In this document: positions 46,205-55,879 of the stretch, piece after piece
How positions within the stretch are numbered: the stretch's first letter is position 1
How the letters are laid out: every line of letters begins with the position of its first letter
Assembly: GCA_964030475.1 (NCBI GenBank)
Contig: CAXIPT010000002.1
Coordinates: 1,562,519-1,626,518 of the forward strand
Length of the DNA: 64,000 bases
Origin: Tethya wilhelma
Lineage: Eukaryota > Porifera > Demospongiae > Tethyida > Tethyidae
Reading direction: 5' to 3'
Notes under the pieces: generated by a model
What the model was told of the DNA's origin: nothing
Database searches by the model: none
The model's input: the letters and a program-made list of their open reading frames with translations, nothing else
Program-made: the position numbers and the translations under genes

Positions 46205-46771
46205 CATATGAAGAAGTTTACCCTCAATACGGCCGTGTCCTCCTTGAACTGCAAATTAGTATACCTTTTGATCCAGCAGGTGCCAATTAGTGAGAACTGA
46301 GGACCAAGGTGCGACTATCACTGCTCAATGTACATGAGTAATGCTACCAAGAACCTTCAAACTGAACTTTCATCCAATTTTGCCGCTCACTTTTTCTTAA
46401 CACAACTATTGGCAAAAAGTAAGCTAAAGCTCTAAACAACATCACCACGTGTTGGAAATTTTCATTAAATTCTTATAATTGGAGAAAATCTAGAAAAAGG
46501 TAAAGGGTTGTTGGATCTGCCAGCTCAGTTGCAATACATTGAATGGGTAGAGTTGTCTCTTTCAAGTGAAATTTGCCGTGGGAAAATAAGACAAATACCA
46601 AACATAGTAAACATCATCAGATGTTTAGAGGACTGAACAACCTTGGAAAATTTGAAATATCAATCATATTCAAAAAAACATGCAAATGATAGACAATTTT
46701 GGCCATTTTCCAATGTCAAAAGGTATGACAAGCTGTGAATTGTCAAAAATGATCACAAATTTCTTCATATG
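46205..46771. mobile_element. 567-bp MITE with CATATGAAGAAGTTT termini, copy 2
   Basis: Opposite orientation to 4457-5063 and about 80-85% similar by eye, with the same termini. It lies just upstream of a protease relic. Confidence 0.8.
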
Positions 46772-46959
46772 CCCAATGTCCTGTGTTTCTTCCAACCAGA
46801 ACTGTTAATCTGCAAGAATGGACAAAAATTCATTTTATAAGTGATAGGTTAACACATTAATTTGGGGAGTAAAATCCTCTGGTTGAATACATCTAAAGCA
46901 CTGTAGGTTTTTTTCACATTTTCTTTGTGTTCCTTGGGTTGGATCTTTGCCATTGTGAA

Positions 46960-47600
46960 TTGGTCATGTTATGAAAGAACTGTTTTCTTGAGCACTCTCC
47001 CCAGTTTGAACATGAACTAGACAACGAAATGAAGTTTGAAAAAGATGATGGTGATTTTGTGAACTCTCCAGTCATTCCAGATCAGTCAACCTTCAAGCCC
47101 ATACATCTCCAGCTAAAACTATACCTGGTATGTGGATTCCTAACTTGGGCCTCTACTACAGGGACATGGAAATCCTTGAAAGCAATGAGTGGTTGAACGA
47201 TGGTATCATATTTGTCGTGCAATCTTTGCTTCAATAGGGAAAATTTTTGGCTGGCAGTCATCACAGTGCAGTGAAAGTAAAGAGTTGTTCAAACCACTTC
47301 CTGTGCGTACACTTTTCATTCAAGTGCTTCACGTAAGTGATCATTGGATAGTAACGTCCAATATTAATGTCAGTGATGATGCCACTAATTGACACAGTTT
47401 GTGTGTATGACAGTTTACGAAGAAATTCTATCAGTCAAAAGCTTATGATGGAAATTTGCTCCTTTTTTAAAAAACTCCTCTAAGATTGAAAGCTATCAGG
47501 TTCGACATAATGAATACCCAGTGTCAACCAAATGGTAGTGACTGTGGAGTTTTGCAATTGCTTGTGCTACTGAATTAGCTTTTGGTGCACTGTAAAAACT
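46960..47600 (+). pseudogene. Ulp1/C48-type cysteine protease relic
   Basis: Pieces of a SUMO-protease-like domain appear in order across frames: SNEWLNDGII near 47185, VLHVSDHWIV near 47325-47355 (catalytic His followed by Trp), VYDSL near 47405 (Asp position), and QPNGSDCGV near 47525-47555 (Gln and Cys of the active site). Stops and frameshifts separate them. Such domains accompany several transposon families, so this is probably element-derived. An acidic segment (FEHELDNEMKFEKDDGDF) precedes it. Confidence 0.7.
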
Positions 47601-47888
47601 ACCTTACACAGGGTGAGTGTACCTATCACACAATGATAGAGATACACAGGCTGTGTAATCCAAACACACACACATTTTTGTGTCATATTTACACCAACCA
47701 GTGTGATACTACCACTCCTCAGAGTGTTAAGCTATACTAGCAAGCATGCAATATGGCATCATACTACTATGATACATAGCATACAGAGATCTGCTCCAAC
47801 CAACTGCATGCATGATTGCCTGCTGGTCAAACAATTGACTATAGCTGGCAGGCTGCAGGATGTGATAACGTGACTCAAAAGCTTCTTC
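47601..47888. other. Non-coding spacer before the hAT element
   Basis: Nothing recognised apart from the left flank of the element. Confidence 0.4.
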
Positions 47889-49639
47889 CAGGGCCGGCTC
47901 ACTGTGGATGGGAATGGGTGGGCCAATTATATCAGGTAGCTAGTACTTACTATAACAAGAAATTTTAATAATAATTTAACTGTAGCTATTTACATTGAAA
48001 CTTAATGAGAAGTTACTAAACAAACTAAACTTGAAATTCAATGACATACAAAAGTACCAAATATTCTCAGTCTATGTTATGAGCCTGTAACAAATTCATT
48101 TCCAATTTCTTCCAGTTGAACTTTGTCTAAAGCTTCCCTGTGAACATTTAATATCATGAGATTGTTAAGTCGTTGCTGGGTCATTGTAGTTCGAAGGTAG
48201 GTTTTGATCCTTCGAAGGGTACTGAATGATATCTCACTGGTTGAATTAGTTGCAGGCATTACCAGGATTAATTTCACAAGTGTCACTATTTCTGAAAACA
48301 GAGATCTAGCTGTAGTGGAAAAACTTTGCAAATACTGTACAACAGTTGAGAGTGACAGGTCTTTCTTGACAAGGTATCCTGTACTGATTGTGAATTGGAG
48401 TTCAAAATTATCTTTATCAAGATCTTCATGGTACACTTCCATTACAGCTTGGATTTCATCTTCATGAGATAACCCTTTGCATCCTTTCAGAAGTAGACAC
48501 TCAAGACTGGCATATATTCTATAATCTTGCTGGTCAAATCAATCTGTTATGCATTGAATCAAGAGGTCTAGAGCTTCATAATACACTGCCTTGTAATGGT
48601 TGGCTGGAGTAGAGCGAAATTCAGGTGAAGCTTCACTAACCTCATATCGTCTAAGGACCTTTCTTTTTCTTGGAAGACTTGGCTCATTAACATCCACTTG
48701 TTGAGCCCTGGAGGTAACAGATTGCCAAAATAGATCATATGAGGGATCTGTACGTAAAGCTTGAAGGGTACCCTTGACCATTGTTGCAAGGCGTTGACCT
48801 TCGGCTGCAGACAAATCTTTCTTTTGCAAGACTTTGCTTAGATTATCAGTGTATCTCAAAAGCATCTCACCGAGGTAGACACCAAAATAGAAGTCAAAAT
48901 TACTCATTTGAAATGCCACACCATTAATTCTGGCTCTCATTTCACTCTCATTGGTAGCTCCAGCAACCTCTTCCCATAACTCAATTAGAACTGAATAGTT
49001 TTCTAACACACTTTTCAAGGATTCTGCTTGGACAGTCCAACGGGTTGGGCACAGCACACGCATTCCAGGACCCTCTGGTTGTAACTCTTCCTTCAACTTT
49101 CGAAACATTGCATCTCGTTTTGGTGATAACTTTATTAACTTGGACATTTCTAATGTGATATCCAGAGCATTCTTCAGTACTTTGCAACATTTCATTGTGT
49201 CTCCAGCTGCTAGGTTCAAGGAGTGACCATAGCAATGAGTGTACATGGCCCTAGGCTCTTCTTCCTTAATTTGTTTTGCAACACCTGTTTTCATACCAGA
49301 CATGGTACTGGCACCCTAGTAGCATACTCTCAAACCATGCATGTTGGCAAGCGCGTTCTCTCTTTCCAAAGGTCCTCTTAGGAAATTTAAAAGTTTTAGG
49401 AGGATGAAATGGCTTAGAAGAACTTTCTGCCATTTTCTTGTTGCTAACTCTATTTATCAGAAATGCATCACTTGAAAAAATATTAGAATAATTATATCTC
49501 ATTGCAGTCGGATCGTGATCGTGACAATTAAGAGCTTTCAGGAAGTTTGAAGCTAGACCTCAAAGATCAGTCAAGGCTGTGCAGCCAAATTATTGGGTAG
49601 GCCATGGCCCACCTGGCCCATACAGCTGAGCCGGCCCTG
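47889..49639. mobile_element. hAT-type element, internally deleted
   Basis: Termini CAGGGCCGGCTCA at 47889 and TGAGCCGGCCCTG ending 49639 are inverted repeats of hAT form. The interior encodes a minus-strand transposase relic. The flanking octamers (GCTTCTTC and TCTTCAGA) do not match cleanly, so the target duplication is not proven. Confidence 0.8.
48077..49502 (-). pseudogene. hAT transposase (ZMYM1-like), few lesions
   Basis: From the N-terminus: KTFKFPKRTFGKRERACQHA with AWF is the TTF-type zinc finger region, fused after a deletion directly to CY-stop-GASTMSGM and MYTHCYGHSLNLA of the transposase core. A long open region follows (to 48539), then a single TGA and the C-terminal dimerisation region (LILVMPATNSTSEISFSTLR, RLNNLMILNVHREAL) to TAA at 48077. 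The first catalytic Asp region is deleted, so it could not act alone. Apart from the deletion it has one TAG, one TGA and a frame change near 49300. Confidence 0.75.
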
Positions 49640-50247
49640 TCTTCAGATGTTTTCAAATGTTTCTATGGCAACAGGCAAAGGTGTTGCTTAACACACTAGT
49701 GTATAAAATCTAAGTAGTAATGTGGACACACCATTTAAACTGCCATTAGCTCTCTAGATGTACATAGCTACACATTTCCTTCATTCCAACTTGAGCTTAT
49801 GAATGTGCACACATTCCTATGGCTAGGGTGTCATAAATCATGCACACAATGATTGATGTACATATGTACACTGTATCAAAAGACCTATACTACTTGCTGG
49901 TCAATTTGCACATTAGCATTAACTTTTGGGATCCCAAACCACACGGCATTCACAGCCCACATGACAGACTTTGCTATCTACAGGCTAACTTCTGTGACTA
50001 AAACACAAAGGCATTGTAGTGTTGGGTAAGAATGCATGTCATTTGTTTTGTTGTCTGATCATGTTATTACCCTGAGTGACATAGTCTTAAATCTCTAATG
50101 TGCAGGTGCTAAAAGACTCAGAAGTGCTGTCATTCAGTTTCCTTTTTGGTAAGTTATATTCATTACACATTGATCTTATTGACAAGTACGTACATGCATA
50201 TTGAATTACTCAGATTTGTGAAGTGAGCTAGTCTAGAAGATAATTAC
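49640..50247. other. Non-coding stretch
   Basis: No gene or repeat family recognised. Confidence 0.45.
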
Positions 50248-51054
50248 CGATGTGATGGTTAAATTGGGGATATGATGAAGACCATCAATCCCAAATGTGT
50301 ATAGCCTGTGTCCTAGACATGTTGTCATTGCATGTTTGGGAATTTTTGTGTCATTGATAACTTGCATGCATGGTACATGAAAGAATCGTGTATATATCAG
50401 TTCACATTCACGATCAAAATAGTATAATACAAGCTCAAACTGTTCTGAAATATTATAAAATACATGTAGCTTACTTACATTAATGATCGAAGGGAAAAAT
50501 GATTGTATAATGGTGGTGATAGCATAATAATGATTATATGATTTGATTGATGGCAAACATGCATGTAATCATGAAATTCAAATTCAAACACAACCCAATC
50601 AGTGTACTGTTTACTACCGTATAGCGGGAAATTTTTGTGGGGAAAAATTTTTACGAATTTTGCGGTTTGGCAGCTTTCCGCGAAAATTTTCCTCCACGAA
50701 ATTTGTAAGGATGTGGTTGTCACGTATAGTTGAGACGCAATCCACGAAAATTTTCCCCGCGAATTTCTATTCAAGATGAAAACGCAAAAATTTTCCCCCA
50801 CGAAAATTTCCCGCTATACGGTAGTACTAGTGAAATGTTGCCTGTTGGTATAAATTTAACAAAAGCACATTACTTCAACCTCTGCAGAAAATGTATGCTT
50901 AAAATGAACAATAATACCATTGTGAGTAGCTAAGTACCTAGACACAATATCAGGATTTTGAACACACGAGTACGGTACTTGCTGAACAGTATTCGTTCCG
51001 TTAGGAACACCAAGGCAATACATCTTGTGAATGATTTTGTACACACCATACACA
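50248..51054 (-). CDS. Two exons of an unrecognised gene
   Basis: Exon 51054-50880 (VYGVYKIIHKMYCLGVPNGT ... HFKHTFSAE) lies between an AAG acceptor and a GTTGAA donor. Exon 50444-50248 (EQFELVLYYFDRECELIYTR ... YTFGIDGLHHIPNLTI) lies between TTTCAG and GTAATT. Both are open and have protein-like composition; their phases do not join directly, so another exon is missing between them. A TACCGTATAGC MITE occupies part of the intron. Family unknown. Confidence 0.4.
50615..50823. mobile_element. 209-bp MITE with TACCGTATAGC termini, copy 2
   Basis: Left TACCGTATAGCGGGAAATTT, right AAATTTCCCGCTATACGGTA; interior rich in GAAAATTTTC and CACGAAA words. Same family as 38483-38692. Confidence 0.9.
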
Positions 51055-51546
51055 CTTGACAACAATATTTTAGTCTAAAATACATGTAGCTTAAGAAGCC
51101 TAAAGAATTAATAGTGTATATGAAGTAAGCATACATAACTATAATTATTTCGTGTCATACACGTACTTACTTCACTAGGACTTGTGTTTTGTACTATAGC
51201 TGATGATTGAGGAATTGTTGTTGGACACACATATTGACTTCTATAGCCAGAGCTTGGAGCCTATACTAATCTGTGGATAGCTGGTGCTAGTAGTTGGTAC
51301 ATTTAACTTCTGTAGCTGAAACCGTCATAAAGAAGACTGCTAAATCATGATCACTACTTTGTAAATAATTTTTTGCTTACTTCTGAGATAAAGGTCAACC
51401 ACTTTGCGTCAGATAGGTCCGAATTGGAGGCTGTATTATCCATTTATTGGTTGGAGCGCTGCGTAGTGATTTTGTTTTAAAGTTTACTGAATAGCTATAG
51501 GTAAATCACTGACACGTGGAACATGTTGGGAATGGGTGTGGCTATA
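51055..51546. other. Non-coding stretch
   Basis: No gene recognised upstream of the G-rich tract. Confidence 0.45.
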
Positions 51547-51586
51547 GGGAAAGGGAGGGAAGGGGGAGGGAAGAGGGAGGGGGGGA
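51547..51586 (+). repeat. G-rich purine tract with G-quadruplex potential
   Basis: Six or more runs of three to seven G separated by one to three bases (GGGAGGGAAGGGGGAGGG then AAGAGGGAGGGGGGG). This is far denser than a minimal quadruplex motif. It lies about 100-150 bp upstream of the PARP-type domain. Confidence 0.85.
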
Positions 51587-51689
51587 TGAAGTATGCCAGC
51601 AGCACGAACGTGCCCATGCAAGGAAAAGTGTGCTCTGTAGGTGATGCAAGTTGTTCCCATAATAGCTATGGATGCTCCTGATTGTTGGC

Positions 51690-52281
51690 TGCACCAATCT
51701 GACACGGTTGAGATGTTTGATTTGAAAAAATTAATGACTCAGATGAGTGGATGCACTGCCAAGAAAAACTTTTAGACACATTACCAACTGCAACCATCAA
51801 CACCATTACAAAGTACAAAACCGCTATCAGTTAGAACTGTACCTTTTTGAGAAAAGAAGGCTAGGATACAAGAATGAAGGAGAGATAAATGAAATGAAGT
51901 TGTTTCATGGTTGCAGAGAAACTAATCCTCTACTCATAACTAGCACTGAAGAGGGTTTTGATGTTCGCCACAGCAAAGGTGGATCATGGGGTCATGCTAA
52001 CTATTTCTCATCTACTGCAAGCTATTCCAACAAGTATGCACATGATGCAGGAGATGAAAAAAAAGAACTTTTTTAGGTAAATGTGCTACTGGGATATATC
52101 TACGAGTGTGGGAATCAACCATGTACCACTATAAGGAAACCACCTGTTCGACTGATGACTAAAGACACACACCCTATGCACTATGCATGTTACGACAGTA
52201 TTTCTGCAATTTCCCGTGTGTACATGACTTATGACAATAAATCATACCCTGCTTATAAAATACAATATTCTTATTCAAACT
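51690..52281 (+). pseudogene. PARP-type mono-ADP-ribosyltransferase catalytic domain, broken
   Basis: A PARP10/14-like domain: KVQNRYQLELYLFEKRRLGY, then KLFHGC (His of the H-Y-x triad), then the donor loop region HSKGGSWGHANYFSSTASYS (Tyr in ANYF), and SISAISRVYMTYDNKSYPAY near the end, where the third triad position is not Glu, as in mono-ADP-ribosyl transferases. TAA at 52279-52281. Lesions: a one-base shift near 51812, before which ATINTITK continues the N-terminal helix, and an in-frame TAG at 52074-52076. Only the catalytic domain is present. With two lesions it is called a pseudogene, but sequencing error is possible. Confidence 0.7.
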
Positions 52282-52432
52282 AATATCTACACCAATAATA
52301 ACTTGTTGATACATTAATAATTATTTTAACTACAGGGGCTGATTCAAGGTAAGGAGGGCAGCAAATGATGAAAACAAAAAAGATACTAATATAATAAACG
52401 TCCTTTGTGTTGACAACGTGATATTTGAGAGG

Positions 52433-52723
52433 TATAAAACACTTGTCACTTTCTTGTTCAAATGACTGGTAGACCCATAGTGGGTGATAATCAGCTAGGC
52501 TAGCAATTGAACACACATGGTATTCTGATGATTGCTGTACTTCATATGAGTGGTAGTGATGGTTGAATACTTCTGGCACCAATAATCGTGTTGCGACAAA
52601 AGCACCTCCTTCAATCCAGAGAATATCTCCTATAATACCAAACATTGGTACATCCAGCTCAAATGTGATGAGGACGACACAGTATGGCTTATATGTTGTT
52701 CCACAGATTTCAACCCAGTTCAA
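52433..52723 (-). pseudogene. C-terminal exon of the transposon-like protein
   Basis: The minus strand reads NWVEICGTTYKPYCVVLITF, then DVPMFGIIGDILWIEGGAFV and PLWVYQSFEQ ... IPLKYHVV, the typical C-terminus of the same family as 36980-38009. It adjoins the right copy of the 929-bp repeat on the side that would be continuous with the left copy's flank if the segment were circular. Confidence 0.6.
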
Positions 52724-52745
52724 CCTGTAGTATACATGTACAGTA

Positions 52746-53674
52746 TTTAGTTACACATGTATTAATTGTATTGTATAACTATACTTTTGACTGGATGAGA
52801 GAGAGGGGCAACACGCTAACACCTTCTCAGTGTATGGTAGACAACTCACTTCAAGTTGGATAGCTATATACAAAAGTAAAGAGTTATGTCTTCCATGCAT
52901 AAAGTGTCATATTTCACGTACTCTAAATAGTACACACCTATATGCACACAAGTACATTCAAATACCTGGGCCTGTTGAAATCTTTTCCATACACATATAG
53001 GAAGAATTCCCATTCGATCCAGCCAAGAGATAACACAGATGAAAATATTCATTGAATTGAAAGTCTGAATACAGCACACATAATGATGCACACATACACA
53101 CACTACAGTTGTATGCAGATGATACAGAAATTCAAGAGAAATGACAGGGTACAAGCAAGTATGAAGAAACTTGAGACTATCGCTAGTCAAGCACCCCTCA
53201 GGGGAACCTGGACAACAATGTATTCCACAGAAATCCAAACAACAAAAATGATACAATGATAGATATTATGATTACAGAAAGTTAATATCATGATGCTCGT
53301 GATCCTTTGATGGCATCTATGCAGCACAACTTCCTGAAGAGCCTAGCATACTTGTAACGGATGCCTAGCATCTTAATAGTTGTTTCGTTGTTTGTGTCCC
53401 AGCTGCCAAGGCTACCTACAATAAAGGTGCCAAAATTGACAGTTTTGTACTTAGACCGGATTTCTTGTGATGATTTGCCAAAGTCTTTGGAATATTCTTG
53501 AAGTTCCCCATGATTGTTGCCCAACGCTTGAAATATTGATGTTTAGCCTCATATCACATGCACCACATACGTATTAGTGGTCCACAACTGCAAATTATAA
53601 CAAGCAGGTAAGCAAAAATGTTTATAAAGTCATAGTACTTACCTGATAATCCACTGAGGCAAGTGAACTATGTA
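52746..53674. repeat. 929-bp direct repeat, right copy
   Basis: Identical to 36851-37779 in every stretch compared, ending directly before the single N at 53675. Confidence 0.95.
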
Positions 53675-53675
53675 N

Positions 53676-55199
53676 TGTAGCTGATATGACGTAATGGTCA
53701 ATTATGGCGGGCACGTGATATCTATTCTGGCCTCGGTCGAGTCTAGTAGCTAGATAGTTGGCCAGAGCTATGTGTTATCGTGGCCAGCCAGCTTGACTGC
53801 GCTTGCCCTCCTCTGAGCATACCGCCAAATAATCAATACCCATATGATTCGGGGCAATAGAGCCAGGTGTCCCCGAAGCTATGTTAATTGATGAAGTAGG
53901 ACACATCAATATATTTTGGTGTGCATTAAATGGAAATGCTGCATATCTCCATTGCAACATGATATCAATAAATAAAAATATAGACACAAGATGTCACATA
54001 AAATTTATGTCACATAAAATTTTTGGTTGCCATGGCAACTGCATATCATTTATATTTTCATGAATATTCATGTTAAGTGAGTTTTACTGCCAAACCATTA
54101 TCACCATGTCCATGCTTTAAGTGACAAGGTCTCTCAAGTTTCTAGATCTTATAGTACTTGCTATAATGCTTGTGGATACCTCAGAACTATTTGATTACAA
54201 ACTATGTGTTCCCATCTATTCAGAATCATGAGCCTTAATTTGTGAAACTGTCCACAATGGAAATCTTATTATGTGAAAATACTTAGTGGGTGGAACAGGT
54301 GATAAGCTATTATCGTATCATTGGACATGGTTATTGAATAGACTGCTGATGGGGTGAGATTGTCTAGTTCGCTGGCAGAGGAAACTACTGCTGAATATAG
54401 GTGGTAAACTATATCGGTAACCATCAACCAGAGAGGGTTGGACGTGGTTTTAAATTGATCTAACATGTGAGTTCGTAGACCATGTGAGGGCAGCTTTTGT
54501 AAACATAGGGATTAGTCCAGTCGATGCATGGGCATATGTCATATCCAAGGCTTGTGAGGGACCTAGTGATTGAAAACTACAGTCAGTATACTATACTATC
54601 TGCACTGGTCTTCCAGCCAATTTAGTCAAACTCGGTGTCTACAGGCTAATTTATTGTGTTTGGTAAGCTTAATGAGGTCATGAACTTGTCAGTATACACA
54701 TCATTAGTTAGAAATTTATGTTCATTAAAATTAAAATTTAACTGTTAATCTTTTCACTTCTCTTTTTTTTTGTCCAGGAAATCAATCAGAATGAAAGTAA
54801 AAGTTAAAACCTTTACAATTACTCAGGACAAGTTACACATTGTCCACCCAATACATCTTGTCATTGGCAGAGGAGGGGTATACAAAATGAAGAAGAGACC
54901 ACTAGCTAGGGACTGTATTGGTGATTGATGATATGAAACTCTACTTTGCCACATTCGAATCGTCAGCTATGCAAGATCTGTGGAATTGGGTAGCAGGTGA
55001 TGAAGTGGAATGTCACCACTTTGTGCCAAAGCCTTTTGACTGGATCCCAGAGTGACTCAAGATCTCCAGCATGCAATTATAGTAACCACAAAAATGATCA
55101 TGACCATGGAGTTTGTTCGTTTATAATTCTCAATGAATTATTGAAGACTGATTGCTTGCTTACGAGCTTGTTGGATTTCACCTTCCTCCCAGTAGTTAA
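53676..55199. other. Mostly non-coding, one unassigned ORF
   Basis: A minus-strand ORF (54466-54269, FKTTSNPLWLMVTDIVYHLY) has protein-like composition but is not recognised. A 14-bp tandem GTCACATAAAATTT lies near 53994-54022. No other feature. Confidence 0.35.
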
Positions 55200-55871
55200 G
55201 GCCTGGGTCAAAAATGTGCCTTAACTAAAGACTAATTAATATTCAGAACTCTAATAACTTTGCTACAATATGACCAATTGACTTCAAACCTTGCACGTAT
55301 ATTTGTTAAAGTAAGAATAATTAATTGAAATTAAAATCAGGTCATGAGACATTTACATATTTGCATAATTAGTGAAAATATGAATATATAATAAGGCAGC
55401 TCGTTAAAGTTGTTGCTATGGCAACCAAAATTTGTCAAACAATTTTAACTTCAATTATAAACATTCTATTAAAATTATGACCAGACCCGCTTATTCGCTT
55501 CAAAGTTATTCAAGCTAGGTTTTCCATATAATGCACACCTGCCGATACCTCCTTCTCGGCTAAACAAACCGTGCAATATTTTTTCTCATAATTTTAATAC
55601 GACAAAGTTTACCATAATTAGAATATTTTGTGAGAATTGGGTTGCCATAGCAACCAATCTACCATACCGCCTAATTAATTATTTATAAATTAAGGTGTTT
55701 TGTTTATTGTTCAATAACTTAATAAATATTCATAATCCAATTACCAAATTTTGAAAACATGAAAAAGAAAGTTTGAATACTAGTAATAAATTATCAAATT
55801 TGGGCCATGACATTTGTAAGAAGTGGTTTCATTTGGTACATTTTTGGTTGATTTTTTAATTGACCCGTGCC
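55200..55871. mobile_element. TTAA-associated MITE, copy 1
   Basis: Left end TTAA-GGCCTGGGTCA, right end TGACCCGTGCC-TTTA (one base off). AT-rich interior without ORF. A cleaner copy is at 58776-59396. TTAA sites are typical of piggyBac-type elements. Confidence 0.8.
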
Positions 55872-55879
55872 TTTACTAC

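Noticed and set aside
36851..53674. A 16-kb LTR element, because of identical direct repeats
   Set aside because: The repeats do not start TG or end CA, contain an exon of another gene, have no primer-binding site or gag/pol between them, and abut N joints.
54269..54466. NACHT-type receptor fragment (NPLWLMV)
   Set aside because: The similarity is only a few residues; no Walker motifs or neighbouring exons were found.
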